Assembly (NCBI GenBank): GCA_945910005.1
Contig: OX246743.1
Coordinates: 8,095,089 to 8,159,088, forward strand
From: Isoperla grammatica
Taxonomy: Eukaryota > Arthropoda > Insecta > Plecoptera > Perlodidae
Length of the DNA: 64,000 nucleotides
Direction: 5' to 3'
Shown: one piece after another, positions 1 to 10,261 of the stretch
Layout: each line of letters begins with the position of its first letter
Position numbering within the stretch: position 1 is the stretch's first letter
Made by a program: the position numbers and the translations under genes
The notes under the pieces: model-generated
The model's input: the letters and a program-made list of their open reading frames with translations, nothing else
What the model was told of the DNA's origin: nothing
The model's database searches: none

Positions 1-169
1 GATAAGCGTGTTCAATTTGTCATATTTCCCGTGAACAATATTATTCGTTTTATTTTGACAGCTAAATGAAACTTGAAATAGTTCTATAGGTGGTCTCCAA
101 TATCCGATGTTACGTCACGTAAATACTCCCTATTAACTTAATGGCATTTATTTCTTTCTTTGTTTAGGT

Positions 170-227
170 CTATTTATTTGTTTATTTATTTATTTATTTA
201 CTTATTTATTTATTTATTGTTTATTTA
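170..227. repeat. (TTTA)n microsatellite, left of LINE
   Basis: Degenerate TTTA repeats run up to the start of the retrotransposon reading frame. A second (TTTA)n tract lies on the far side at about 2076-2118, so the element sits between two similar simple repeats. Confidence 0.9.
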
Positions 228-1835
228 ATGTGGACAAACTACTTCCAAAAACTACTAAATATGCCTATCAATGAAAATCCTAACCAAACTCTAGAAACCA
301 ATCCAACAGAAGAAAGCAACACAAGCAACAATGGGGAAACAATCGGAGAAACTACAAGTAATACAATATCTAGACAGGAAGTAACCGAAGCAGTAAAATA
401 CATGAAAACTGGAAAAGCAGCAGGAGAAGACGAAATAGTAGTAGAAATGATTAAAGCAGCAGGGGTGACAGGCATAGATTGGATATGGAGAGTTATTAGT
501 GCAGCGTGGAGAAATAAGAAGGTGCCAGAGGACTGGGGGAAGGGAATAATAGTACCAACCTTCAAGAAAGGGGATAAGAAGAAGTGTGGAAACTATCGTG
601 GAATAACCCTGATGAGCCAGTGTGCAAAAATATACGAAAAAAATACTAGATCGTAGACTACGACAACAAGTTGAGCCAAATATGAGAGAGGAACAATACG
701 GGTTTAGGACTGGCCGCTCAACCATTGACCTCATATTTGCACTCAGACAAATAATGGAAAAAAGTGGGAACAGGAAGAAGAAATGTACATGGTCTTCTTG
801 GACCTGGAAAAGGCATACGACAGTGTCCCAAGAGCAAAAGTCTGGGAATGCCTAAAAGCTGCAGAAGTGGATAAGTGCCTAGTGTCAAGAATACAAAGTA
901 CATATGCCATAAGCAAGAGCTGCGTACAAACACCACTGGGTAGAACGACTTGGTTTGAAATAAACAGTGGACTACGACAAGGTAGTGTGATGTCTCCTAC
1001 ACTGTTCGCCATTGTGATGGATGCCATACTTCGAAAAGTAGAACCAACTGAAAACAAAATGTCAAAGACAATGATATTTGCAGACGATATAGTGAGATGG
1101 GGAGATTCCATTCAAGAAGTCCAGAAATGTATAGATAAATGGAATGAGGAAACACAGGAATTTAACATGAAAATAAGTAGTGAAAAGAGTGAAATGGTAA
1201 TAGTAACCAAGAAAAGTAAACCAAACCAGAAAAAGATAACACTACGTGGAGAAGAGCTGTCGATTGCAGAAGAATTCAAATACCTGGGAAGTATGATGAC
1301 AAAGGACGCCAAAATAACAGCAGAAATATCAAGGAGAATCGTACTTGCAGACAAGTTCTACCAAAGTGTACGAAAACTACTATGGAAAGAGGAAATATCA
1401 AGCAGATGTAAAATGCTATTATACAAAATGTACTTCCTCCCAATTTTGTCTTATGCATCAGTGACATGGACAATAGGAGGAAAGGACGAGAGCAGATTAC
1501 AAGCAGCAGAGATGAAATTCCTAAGAAGTGCAGTGGGCGTAACGAAACTTGTCAAGGTACGAAGCAAAACAATAAGACACAAATTAGGAGTGGAAACTCT
1601 ACAAGACAAAATAGGAAGAGAAAGACTTAGGTGGTATGGACATATGAAAAGAATGAAGGAAGACAGAATCCCAAGAAGAGAATTTGAACGTACATGTGGG
1701 GGAGTACGAAGAGTAGGCCGGCCAAGAGATAGATGGAGGGACCAAATAAAGCAAAGCATCAAAGAAAGAGGTGAATCATGGGATAGGATTAATGAAGAAA
1801 GATGCTGGGAAGACAGAAAGAAGTGGAGAGAATAA
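228..1835 (+). pseudogene. Reverse transcriptase of non-LTR retrotransposon, frameshifted
   Basis: Conceptual translation shows hallmarks of a LINE reverse transcriptase. In order these are TGKAAGEDEI (fingers), GNYRGITL, EEQYGFRTGRSTID, then FLDLEKAYDSVPR (motif A), GLRQGSVMSPTLFAIVMDA (motif B), the catalytic FADD box (MIFADDIVRWGD) and EFKYLGS. It continues into the usual C-terminal region RLRWYGHMKRM...RIPRREFE...GRPRDRWRDQI. The catalytic box is FADD rather than the commoner YADD. The frame shifts near an A7 run at about 637-643 and shifts back at about 770-785, after which 350 residues read cleanly to the stop at 1835. It is therefore a recently decayed copy, not an expressed host gene. 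Confidence 0.9.
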
Positions 1836-1965
1836 TTAGAAACGGCAGTTATAGAAGAAAACGAAGAAGATGAGGTGCTGAGCCTGGCTAGCAAGCACTA
1901 GAAGATAGCCCGAGAAACTGGTGACTTGTCACCCCCCGACCCGACGAATGTTGGATAAGGGTGTT

Positions 1966-1968
<3 letters not shown>
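228..1968 (+). mobile_element. 5'-truncated non-LTR retrotransposon (LINE)
   Basis: A reverse-transcriptase reading frame without LTRs ends in a short 3' tail that runs into a (TA)n tract. No apurinic-type endonuclease region is present, so the copy is 5'-truncated. It lies in the intron upstream of the first visible exon (2130) of the TPR-like gene, on the same strand. The clade (RTE, CR1/Jockey-like or other) cannot be fixed by eye. Confidence 0.85.
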
Positions 1969-1969
<1 letters not shown>

Positions 1970-2007
<38 letters not shown>

Positions 2008-2077
2008 ATATGAATATTTTACAAGAACACTCTTGACGTGGTTGTCGGGGTTGGATTTTTAATATATATATATATAT

Positions 2078-2116
<39 letters not shown>

Positions 2117-2118
2117 TC
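1970..2118. repeat. (TA)n and (TTTA)n simple repeats
   Basis: A (TA)n tract at about 1970-2004 follows the LINE tail. A short unique stretch comes next, then (TA)n and (TTTA)n up to about 2118, just before the polypyrimidine tract of the exon at 2130. Confidence 0.9.
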
Positions 2119-2129
2119 TATTTGTTTAG

Positions 2130-2330
2130 TGTCGGTGTTCTCTGCGGATGCTGCTGTGGAGATGTCCAGCGAGGTTGGCCAGAGCGTCGTGGAGGTGCCG
2201 GAACAGCTGCAGCAGGTTGACGCCGGCCGGCTGCCGACCAGCGGCGTACCGGCCATCACGGTCACGGCCGCCAGCGAGGACGTCGACGCAGCCTCAGAGG
2301 AGGTGCCCTCCTTCACCGACCAGTCACCAG
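2130..2330 (+). CDS. TPR-like gene, exon A (acidic Ser/Val-rich)
   Basis: The acceptor is ctatttgtttag at 2118-2129, after a T-rich tract. The exon encodes SVFSADAAVEMSSEVGQS onward and ends SEEVPSFTDQSPG at the donor CACCAG/GTAACA. It is 201 bp, starting with two bases of a split codon and ending in phase 1. An alternative end at 2414, one repeat unit later, stays in frame and adds 28 residues. Donors further down the array run into a stop at 2497 in this frame. Confidence 0.65.
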
Positions 2331-5300
2331 GTAACACGCCCACTGCCGTTGTTAGAGACGAGCAGGCTGATGCAGCCTCAGAGGAGGTGCCCTCCTTCAC
2401 CGACCAGTCACCAGGTAACACATGCCCACTGCCGTTGTTAGAGCGAGGACGCAGCCTCAGAGGAGGTGCCCTCCTTCACCGACCAGTCACCAGGTAACAC
2501 ATGCCCACTGCCGTTGTTAGAGCGAGGACGCAGCCTCAGAGGAGGTGCCCTCCTTCACCGACCAGTCACCAGGTAACACGCCCACTGCCGTTGTTAGAGA
2601 CGAGCAGGCTGATGCAGCCTCAGAGGAGGTGCCCTCCTTCACCGACCAGTCACCAGGTAACACATGCCCACTGCCGTTGTTAGAGCGAGGACGCAGCCTC
2701 AGAGGAGGTGCCCTCCTTCACCGACCAGTCACCAGGTAACACATGCCCACTGCCGTTGTTAGAGCGAGGACGCAGCCTCAGAGGAGGTGCCCTCCTTCAC
2801 CGACCAGTCACCAGGTAACATGCCCACTGCCGTTGTTAGAGCGAGGACGCAGCCTCAGAGGAGGTGCCCTCCTTCACCGACCAGTCACCAGGTAACATGC
2901 CCACTGCCGTTGTTAGAGCGAGGAGGCTGACGCAGCCTCAGAGGAGGTGCCCTCCTTCACCGACCAGTCACCAGGTAACATGCCCACTGCCGTTGTTAGA
3001 GACGAGCAGGCTGATGCAGCCTCAGAGGAGGTGCCCTCCTTCACCGACCAGTCACCAGGTAACATGCCCACTGCCGTTGTTAGAGACGAGCAGGCTGATG
3101 CAGCCTCAGAGGAGGTGCCCTCCTTCACCGACCAGTCACCAGGTAACATGCGCACTGCCGTTGTTAGAGCGAGGACGCAGCCTCAGAGGAGGTGCCCTCC
3201 TTCACCGACCAGTCACCAGGTAACATGCCCACTGCCGTTGTTAGAGACGAGCAGGCTGATGCAGCCTCAGAGGAGGTGCCCTCCTTCACCGACCAGTCAC
3301 CAGGTAACATGCCCACTGCCGTTGTTAGAGCGAGGAGGCTGACGCAGCCTCAGAGGAGGTGCCCTCCTTCACCGACCAGTCACCAGGTAACATGCCCACT
3401 GCCGTTGTTAGAGCGAGGAGGCTGACGCAGCCTCAGAGGAGGTGCCCTCCTTCACCGACCAGTCACCAGGTAACATGCCCACTGCCGTTGTTAGAGCGAG
3501 GACGCAGCCTCAGAGGAGGTGCCCTCCTTCACCGACCAGTCACCAGGTAACATGCCCACTGCCGTTGTTAGAGACGCGCAGGCTGATGCAGCCTCAGAGG
3601 AGGTGCCCTCCTTCACCGACCAGTCACCAGGTAACACATGCGCAGTGCCGTTGTTAGAGACGAGCAGGCTGATGCAGCCTCAGAGGAGGTGCCCTCCTTC
3701 ACCGACCAGTCACCAGGTAACACATGCGCAGTGCCGTTGTTAGAGACGAGCAGGCTGATGCAGCCTCAGAGGAGGTGCCCTCCTTCACCGACCAGTCACC
3801 AGGTAACACATGCGCAGTGCCGTTGTTAGAGCGAGGACGCAGCCTCAGAGGAGGTGCCCTCCTTCACCGACCAGTCACCAGGTAACATGCGCAGTGCCGT
3901 TGTTAGAGACGAGCAGGCTGATGCAGCCTCAGAGGAGGTGCCCTCCTTCACCGACCAGTCACCAGGTAACATGCGCAGTGCCGTTGTTAGAGACGAGCGC
4001 GCATTGGCTTCCAGGTTCAAACAAATTTCGAATAGTGGGCCTACAACGAATAATTTGTTTTTTTATGAAAATTGAAAAACAATCAATTGAAGGAATATTT
4101 TGAATCAACAACTGAATAAACATGTTCCGGTGAGGAAAAAGGTGCAGAAGGACGACAGTTTACCTGTTTAGTTATTCTACTCACGCTGAGTGAAACCAAA
4201 ACATCTCGGAATATTTATTTGTTTGTCTATACTTATCTTTGTTTCTCAATAAAACCTATCTACTCTCTCAGGTAAGCTGTCATCCTTCTGTACCTGTTCC
4301 CTCACTTGTATATGTTTATTCATGTTTTTATTTCAAATTATCTTGGCTGCCTTTGCCTCCCTATTCATAAGTACACTGTTTAAGGAATATTTAAGAAATT
4401 GGAAGAATGTGTTAGGTTCCCCTTTACATGTAGACCTAATTCATTGCAACATACTAATTAAATATTCAGTGTGTATTATTATTATTTTTTTTTTCTAGTG
4501 TATCATTTTCACATTAGGTTACGTTTGAGTGTTCACTGAACTGAAATCACAATTGTTTTAATCCATCTTATATAGCCATAATTTCCCTTTCCATCCTTCC
4601 AAAAGTTGGGTTGCACGTCCTATAATAATAATAATAATAATAATATTAGTTTATTGTCATAGAATCTACATTCTGCGAGAGGGATCAAGCATTTTCAGAT
4701 GTACAGACAATCATATGCGAGTAAATCGTGTAAATGCCTGAATCGGGCAAAAGATTTGTAGGCATGTTGTTTTGTTACCCAGATTCGTTCATTCATTATA
4801 ATAAAACGGCTTAATACGCAATGTTAAACTTATTATTCTTGCATATTTTTTTGTTTAAATTTATGAATGGTGAAACTGATTTCCTTGTATAATTGTATGT
4901 AGCTCAGTGTCCGTCCGTCTAACTAATGTTCGTTTTGGTTTGTGCTCGTGCAGCAGGCTCTGTTTTAGATATTGATGGCCAAAATATTATGCGGGAGTCC
5001 ACTTCATCGGCCAATCAGAGCTCTGCATCGGACAGCGTCGTTGAAGCCGCAGCGGAAGGAGACGGTACGATGAATAGATATAGCTACAGTGCCTAGTTAG
5101 TTAGTTAGAGTAACGTTTGGGTTTTCGTGTTGCATTGTTTGCATGTAGTTTTTTTTTTTTTTTTAGTCTTGAGTATAGTTTGGATCTGGGTAGCTCAGTA
5201 CTACACCTCGAACATGCTAAAGTCTAGCCTCTCTAAAGTTGTCCCACACGTAACTAGTCCCATGCTAACAAAATAGCTGCGCCTAATAGTTCCAACCTAA

Positions 5301-8300
5301 TCTTTTATACTACTTCTCTAGTTCCTACCATATAGTATTAGAAACGGGTCCATTAGTCGAATTTACGACCTGGAAATTCCCAACGCAACGGACCTGACCA
5401 ATGAGTCTTGTGCACTCTACTTAGTGGAAGTAGAGTGTAAAGTAGGCCTAGTGTACCATTCGCACAATAGACGTTTTCCTCCACACAGTCTTCTCCTCCC
5501 ATCCTTTGTATGTGTTAACTGTTGGAGTCTTGTCCTTCTAATTGTCTTCTTCTCCTTTTCTTGTGCCCACATTGACATATGTATTTATTTAATATTTATG
5601 GCATCATGTGTCTTTCCCGAATAAAGATACCTGTACCTTCCTGCCAGCTCCCTTGGCATTCCTTCATATTGCTCGTTCAGCATCGAGCATCGGAGCAGAT
5701 GTTGCCTGTCGTGTATTCCATTCCCACAGAGCTTACGTATACAGTAAAGCCTCGTTAGATCGAACTCGGTTACATCGAAAAATGTTTTAATTCAAAGTGA
5801 AGTCAGTCCCCCAGTCCCCCCTCACCCCACTCCAATGCTAAAATTTTCGAAATTCGAAATTCGAAATGAAATATTGTTTTGTAGAGTAAAATAACATTAT
5901 TATATGATCAAATAATTCAAAATACTTTCCGAAACAAACTTTTCGTGTCGTAATTATTTCATCACTTTCATCGTCCCTAAACTGACAGCTGGCGCGCTGT
6001 ATACACCCCCCCCCCCCCCCCCCCACACACACAACGTTCCAGTCTAGACAGTAGGCCCCGCCCTCATGACGTATCTCGCACGAGCGAGCCAATGGTCGGC
6101 GTTGCTCGAGACCGCGTGGGGGTAGGCGCCCTAGCACGTGTCTCCCACTCCACAGTGCTGTGTGATTTATCGTTGCGGCTGAGGCTACCTGGGGTGTGCC
6201 GTTCACCGACTTCGTAGAAGCGGACAACGAGGTCTTGACGTCGGAAATATTATCTCCTGCTGAGAATGAGGACAGCCCCAGCCCATCGACTTCACGCTCG
6301 ACGGAAGACGATAATGAAAAGGAAGATGACGAACAACAAACACCGCCATCAAAAGAGGAGTTACAAGCTTCGTTGGTGGTCATTGAACGCTTCATAGCTT
6401 GTGCAGATGTCCCGTTAGGTGTGGTAGAGGGGTTTGACAAGCTTACAAACTTCGTTCAGCAGTCTTTCAAACCACGATTGATTCAAAAGAAAATAGGCGA
6501 CTTTTTTTCTTCCAAATGAAAAAAAGACCTGATGGATTTTATACATTAGGACTTTATTTTATAAGTGAAACATTGTTACTGTTACCATTTTCATATCTCT
6601 ACGGCTATTATAATATTATGTTCGCGTCTGCATAAGCTATTGATGCATTGGTTCAAAGTTATTTTTATAAGTTCTTATTATTAATTATTTCATAACACAA
6701 TATAGTTTAAAATAAATAATACATATACTAATGCCAATATTTGCTGCGAATATCACTCGACAGCTGACAACACTCCCTTGGCCACCCCTCCCCCTACCCA
6801 TCCCCCGTCGCATATTATATTCTTCTTTCCACTTTCACATAGAAGTCGTTGACCCACTTCCAGGCGCTCCCAACCCTCAGCAAGAAGTGGCTGCATTCTT
6901 TTAGGCAGTTTCTGCCGGTCAACGCTCGGCACCTGCTTCCCTGCGCTTGATGCGCAAGCACGTTCAACGCTCCCCCCCCCCCCCCCCCCAACCCTCTCAA
7001 CATCTGGCCTTGTCTCGTACGTCACACACTACACGAGGCTAGGCAACGCTACACGATGACTGAGCGGGATGGGTGTGCTATTATTCTTTTAATTACGTTT
7101 ATTGTTTCACGATGTAGGGCTACTCAATTGCAGGCTTATATTAAGCCAGTATGTTTCATTCTAATTGCAATTGCTATGTAAATCTTGTTCTTTTTGACGT
7201 CTCTATGCATAAAAAAATGAAAATAAAAAAATCGCCGTATTTCGAATTTTTTTATTTCGAAATTGCAATTTTGATGCCCCCTCCATTTCGATCTAACGAG
7301 GTTTTACTGTACTGCTTTCGACCAACCCTATTCTATATCTAGGTGCTTTGCTAGTAAGTCATGGCCAGTATCTAGTCTGAACTGTGTTGTCGTCACACTT
7401 CTCCTAGACTGGCCCAGAGCTTACGTATACTGCTTTCGACCAACCCTATTCTACATAGGTGCTTTGCTAGTAAGTCATGGCCAGTATCTACTGCAGTCTG
7501 AACTGTGTTGTCGTCACACTTCTCCTAGACTGGCCCAGAGCTTACGTATACTGCTTTCGACCAACCCTATTCTACATAGGTGCTTTGCTAGTAAGTCATG
7601 GCCAGTATCTACTGTAGTCTGAACTGTGTTGTCGTCACACTTCTCCTAGACTGGTTTGTTCCATTGTTTGCTGCAGGCGTGAGCTCCGAGGGCGAGAAGG
7701 CTCAGCCCGTGAAGGCGGAGGACGAGGGCCGTGAGGCTGTGGCCTCGGAGCGACCGTCGGGCAGCACCGTCGTGCGCGGCAACCCCAAGGCCAGACGCTC
7801 GGGGGGCCGGACGGCGTTCAGGGGGGCCAGGGGGACCCGGGGGCCGTCCAATAGGACCCCCATCGTCTGGGACCAGCCGGGCTCCACGCAGCAGCAACAG
7901 ACACAGCCGCAACAACAGCAGCAGAGAAGTGAGTCACGACCATTTGGTAGAACAGGTGGAGGATAATATCAAATAGTGGCGGGACTTTTCACTGTTCGTT
8001 CTTAAACGATTACAATTAAAACGCAATATTTTGAAAACTGACGAGCTGTCTGCAACGAGTAGGACAATACTCTAATACTCTCGGTACTCTTTGACGATTT
8101 TGTCTTGACCGTTGAAGAAAGCTGGTCAGTTTTGTTTCAGTTTTATGTCATTGCCTTGTAAGTAGGCTATAAATCAAATAAAAAATAAATAAATAAATTG
8201 ACATTTAGAGTCTACCCACTCAGTAACTAAACTGATTTGCAGTGGGGGACTTTAATTTAAAGTGACTAAACCAACCCTGTAGGCTTCGAACACCGTTGAC

Positions 8301-10261
8301 GAGTGAGCGATAACCAATCAAAGATCGATATTTCAAATATGAAACATATGAATCAGTGATTGGACAGGGCGAACACCTGCGGACAAATGCCAGAATCAAC
8401 AAGGCCGATTCAGAACAACTTTGAATTTATTGAGTGCTTCGTTGCTAGGACGGCTCCAAAGTCACCGTTTACTTATTCCTAATACAAAAGTAAAATATTA
8501 GCACACTGACATGTTTACCGTAAGATGAATATAGGCCTACTGTACTACCGGTAGTTTGTTTCGTCCTCCATCACTTGGCAAAGCGGCAAGCAACGCAATA
8601 TCTCTGGCCCAGCTGCTGCCACCCCGAAGCCTTAGGCCCGAATGCATAGTTCACACTCAAGCTTTCCTCAACTCAGCCTCTCCTCAGCCTCGCCTAGCCA
8701 CCAATCACAGAGCCATCCACACGGCAATGCCGTTCCGTGATTGGTGGTTGGGCGAGGCTGAGGAGAGGCTGAGTTGAGGAGGGCTTGAGTGTGGACTATG
8801 CATTCGGGCCTTATACTCTGCTCACCTATTAATGTTTTCTCCTAAATACAGGAATTTCGATAAGGATTATGGGGAAAAGAAGGACCCTGGTGAAAAGGAA
8901 AGAATGAACTAAGAGCTCAATTCTGGATTATTTTGCTGTTAGTATTTGTAAGTTGAACAAAAACTGAATTAGCTAGATTGTAAACTGTGTTGTAATTTTG
9001 TTGCTGTGAATTCCAGTTAGTTTATGTAGATTGGTGCATAAGTAAGCTCGTCACGCCATTATCATTATAATTACTATCAGTACATACGTACGTAACCGCT
9101 ATCTCGTAGAGCCTACAACTGCTGCTTACCTCTACCCTACGACGTGTGAACATACATTCACTATGTTACGCATGCCAGTCTTCTCCTCAGAGCCGTAATA
9201 CTAGTATGGAAATAACTGCTGGAACACTGCATTCATACAAGTGTGGTGTATTATTTTGTGGCATATAGGGGCTAATCGTGCTAACTACTGTAGTCCTCTA
9301 TTGTTTATACTTTGTAACTAGTGAATGAGGTTATGTGTAAAGCTGATCTAGCTATTCTAGCATGATGGAATAATGAAGTGTAAGCCAAATGTGGGCATTT
9401 GAGGAGAAGGAGAAGGTGAAGAGATACAATTTATATTGTAAAGGTATTGTGGGTTCGACAGCTTTCATATCCCCACGCGTAACCTCTTTCACTCTGCTTC
9501 CAGCCCTTTGGCTATAGCATAGCCTACTATTATCTCTCAAACTGTTTATGGTTTGTTCCAATGCTTACTCCAATTGATTGCTTCGTTTTATGTTTCTACC
9601 ATTCAGATTTGCAAGATCTTTGTTTATTAAGCAAGGCATGATGGTTTTATGTATGTATACCTCCTTCCTTCGAATCACAGAACCTCCTTACCAGCAAAAT
9701 CGTCAGTAACGTATGGATTACAACGAAAGTGATGTCCAACTGAATCCGGTAAGTTTGGACAAGGTGTGTCATACAAAATGCGGTATCCATTCGTAGAACA
9801 GTCTAAAAATAGTGTTCTTACTGTGTATGGGCTGGTGAAAAGAGTAACGAACTAGTGGTGGGTAATTGCCTCAAGGCTAAAGGGGCGGAGGTGAAAAAAG
9901 TTCATTTCGAACCTCGATAACAGTGTGGAATTTTCATGTGGTATCTGCGATGTGCAAAAGTCAATTCCAGGATTAAAACAAAAACATTTCCATTCGAAAA
10001 TAAAAACATTACATCAAATGGGAATGCTCCAATGCGCCATCAGGTGTGACTGAATCTGGTGTAACGGTCGGGTGTTTTTGTTTGGTGTTTGCAGTGGTGC
10101 GAGAGGTGACGATGATGCCTCAAGAGATGCAGATGCAGATGCAGCCGAGGCCAGGCATGTACTCGCCGGCACGCGGGGGCATCAGAGGGAGACGGCCGGG
10201 GAGGGGGGGGAGGCCCCCCAAGGGATTCCCCCACCCCTACAATCCCAACCCGCGTTACTGA
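2130..10261 (+). CDS. 3' part of an RGG-tailed acidic protein gene (possibly TPR/Megator)
   Basis: Four exons join in frame: 2130-2330, 4957-5064, 7677-7928, 10095-10261, with GT-AG introns and every internal junction in phase 1. The product is a low-complexity C-terminus. First comes a Ser/Glu/Val-rich acidic part (AVEMSSEVGQSVVEVPEQ, SSASDSVVEAAAEGDG). A basic Gly/Arg part follows (ARRSGGRTAFRGARGTRG), then a polyglutamine stretch, an MQMQMQ run and a final RGG-type tail ending PHPYNPNPRY. No folded domain is visible, and the N-terminal exons lie left of the window. The order of an acidic Ser-rich tail followed by an Arg/Gly-rich end resembles nucleoprotein TPR, a nuclear-pore basket protein, but similarity is compositional and I hold the name at low confidence. 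The exon structure is better supported than the identity. Confidence 0.6.
2288..3995 (+). repeat. Minisatellite of 77-84 bp made of exon end plus splice donor
   Basis: About 21 tandem copies of the exon A 3' end. Each has GCAGCCTCAGAGGAGGTGCC, then a tract ending CACCAG, then GTAACA plus a short intron-like spacer ending GTTGTTAG. Units come as 84 bp (GACGAGCAGGCTGATGCAG variant), about 83 bp and 77-79 bp variants. Insertion of CA in GTAACACATG adds two bases. The variants differ by amounts that are not multiples of three, so the array as a whole is not a continuous coding repeat. The first unit is the genuine exon end at 2288-2330. Confidence 0.95.
3996..4956. other. Intron remainder after the minisatellite
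   Basis: AT-rich, non-coding. It contains an (ATA)n run at about 4622-4644 and ends in the TGCTCGTGCAGCAG acceptor. No other feature is recognised. Confidence 0.6.
4957..5064 (+). CDS. TPR-like gene, exon B
   Basis: A 108-bp exon, phase 1 at both ends, between a tandem CAGCAG acceptor (4951-4956) and the donor GACG/GTACGA. It encodes SVLDIDGQNIMRESTSSA followed by NQSSASDSVVEAAAEGDG, the same acidic Ser-rich composition as exon A. If the first CAG is used the exon starts at 4954 and gains one residue (Ala). Confidence 0.6.
5065..5741. other. Intron left of the Tigger element
   Basis: Non-coding, with an (N)TTAG run near 5094-5108 and a poly-T run at about 5150-5164. Its right edge (CAGAGCTTACGTA) is the tail of the tandem repeat that continues at 7310. 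Confidence 0.5.
5742..7309 (+). mobile_element. Tigger/pogo-type Tc1-mariner element, decayed
   Basis: It begins CAGTAAAGCCTCGTTAGATC and ends with the inverted copy (one mismatch over about 23 bp), flanked by TA on both sides (5740-5741 and 7310-7311). The uninterrupted target GCTTACGTATACTGC survives in the neighbouring tandem repeat copies at about 7420 and 7540, which proves the boundaries. At 1.57 kb it is shorter than an autonomous Tigger. Only the 3' end of a transposase-like frame remains, and poly-C runs of 18-19 bp interrupt the interior (6006-6024, 6972-6989). Confidence 0.88.
6196..6519 (+). pseudogene. C-terminal remnant of Tigger-type transposase
   Basis: About 107 residues open to a stop at 6517-6519 with no credible ATG start. 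The segment is acidic and Ser-rich, then carries LQASLVVIERFIACADVP, an amphipathic stretch, and ends KKIGDFFSSK. An acidic linker followed by a helix and a final ITDFF-like motif is typical of the C-terminus of Tigger/Jerky transposases. The DDE catalytic core is absent, so the copy cannot encode active transposase. Confidence 0.65.
7310..7658 (+). repeat. Tandem repeat, about 118-121 bp, three copies
   Basis: Copies start at 7310, 7428 and 7549, each TACTGCTTTCGACCAACCCT onward, ending near the exon C acceptor. The part of the preceding copy left of the Tigger insertion is at about 5727-5741. The array predates the transposon. Confidence 0.9.
7677..7928 (+). CDS. TPR-like gene, exon C (Arg/Gly- and Gln-rich)
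   Basis: A 252-bp exon, phase 1 at both ends, with acceptor TTTGCTGCAG and donor AGAGAA/GTGAGT. It encodes GVSSEGEKAQPVKAEDEG, then a basic stretch with RRSGGRTAFRGARGTRG, SNRTPIVWDQPG and a Gln-rich end. It is strongly GC-rich compared with the flanking introns, which supports a real exon. Confidence 0.68.
7929..8634. other. Intron, left part
   Basis: Non-coding. At about 8211-8251 lies a stretch (CTACCCACTCAG...AAACTGATT...GTGGGG) that recurs near 19572-19610 and 48655-48690, so it is a dispersed repeat of unknown type. Confidence 0.5.
8635..8810. mobile_element. Foldback MITE, PIF/Harbinger-like, TTA target duplication
   Basis: Near-perfect hairpin: the left arm starts GGCCCGAATGCATAGTTCAC and the right arm is its reverse complement, about 75 bp per arm with a short loop. 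TTA flanks both ends (8632-8634 and 8811-8813). A 3-bp TTA duplication plus termini starting GG suits non-autonomous PIF/Harbinger elements. Confidence 0.8.
8811..10094. other. Intron, right part
   Basis: AT-rich non-coding sequence before the last exon. It ends in a T-rich tract (TTTTTGTTTGGTGTTTGCAG). No gene or repeat recognised. Confidence 0.5.
10095..10261 (+). CDS. TPR-like gene, last coding exon (RGG tail)
   Basis: Starts after GGTGTTTGCAG and completes the phase-1 codon (A+TG). It encodes VREVTMMPQEMQMQMQPRPG and then RGGIRGRRPGRGGRPPKG, ending PHPYNPNPRY with stop TGA at 10259-10261. RGG-type tails commonly bind RNA or are arginine-methylated; that is general knowledge, not shown here. 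Confidence 0.68.

Noticed and set aside
2500..4075. Overlapping plus-strand frames over the minisatellite
   Set aside because: Unit lengths of 77, 79, 83 and 84 bp break any single frame; only the first one or two units extend exon A.
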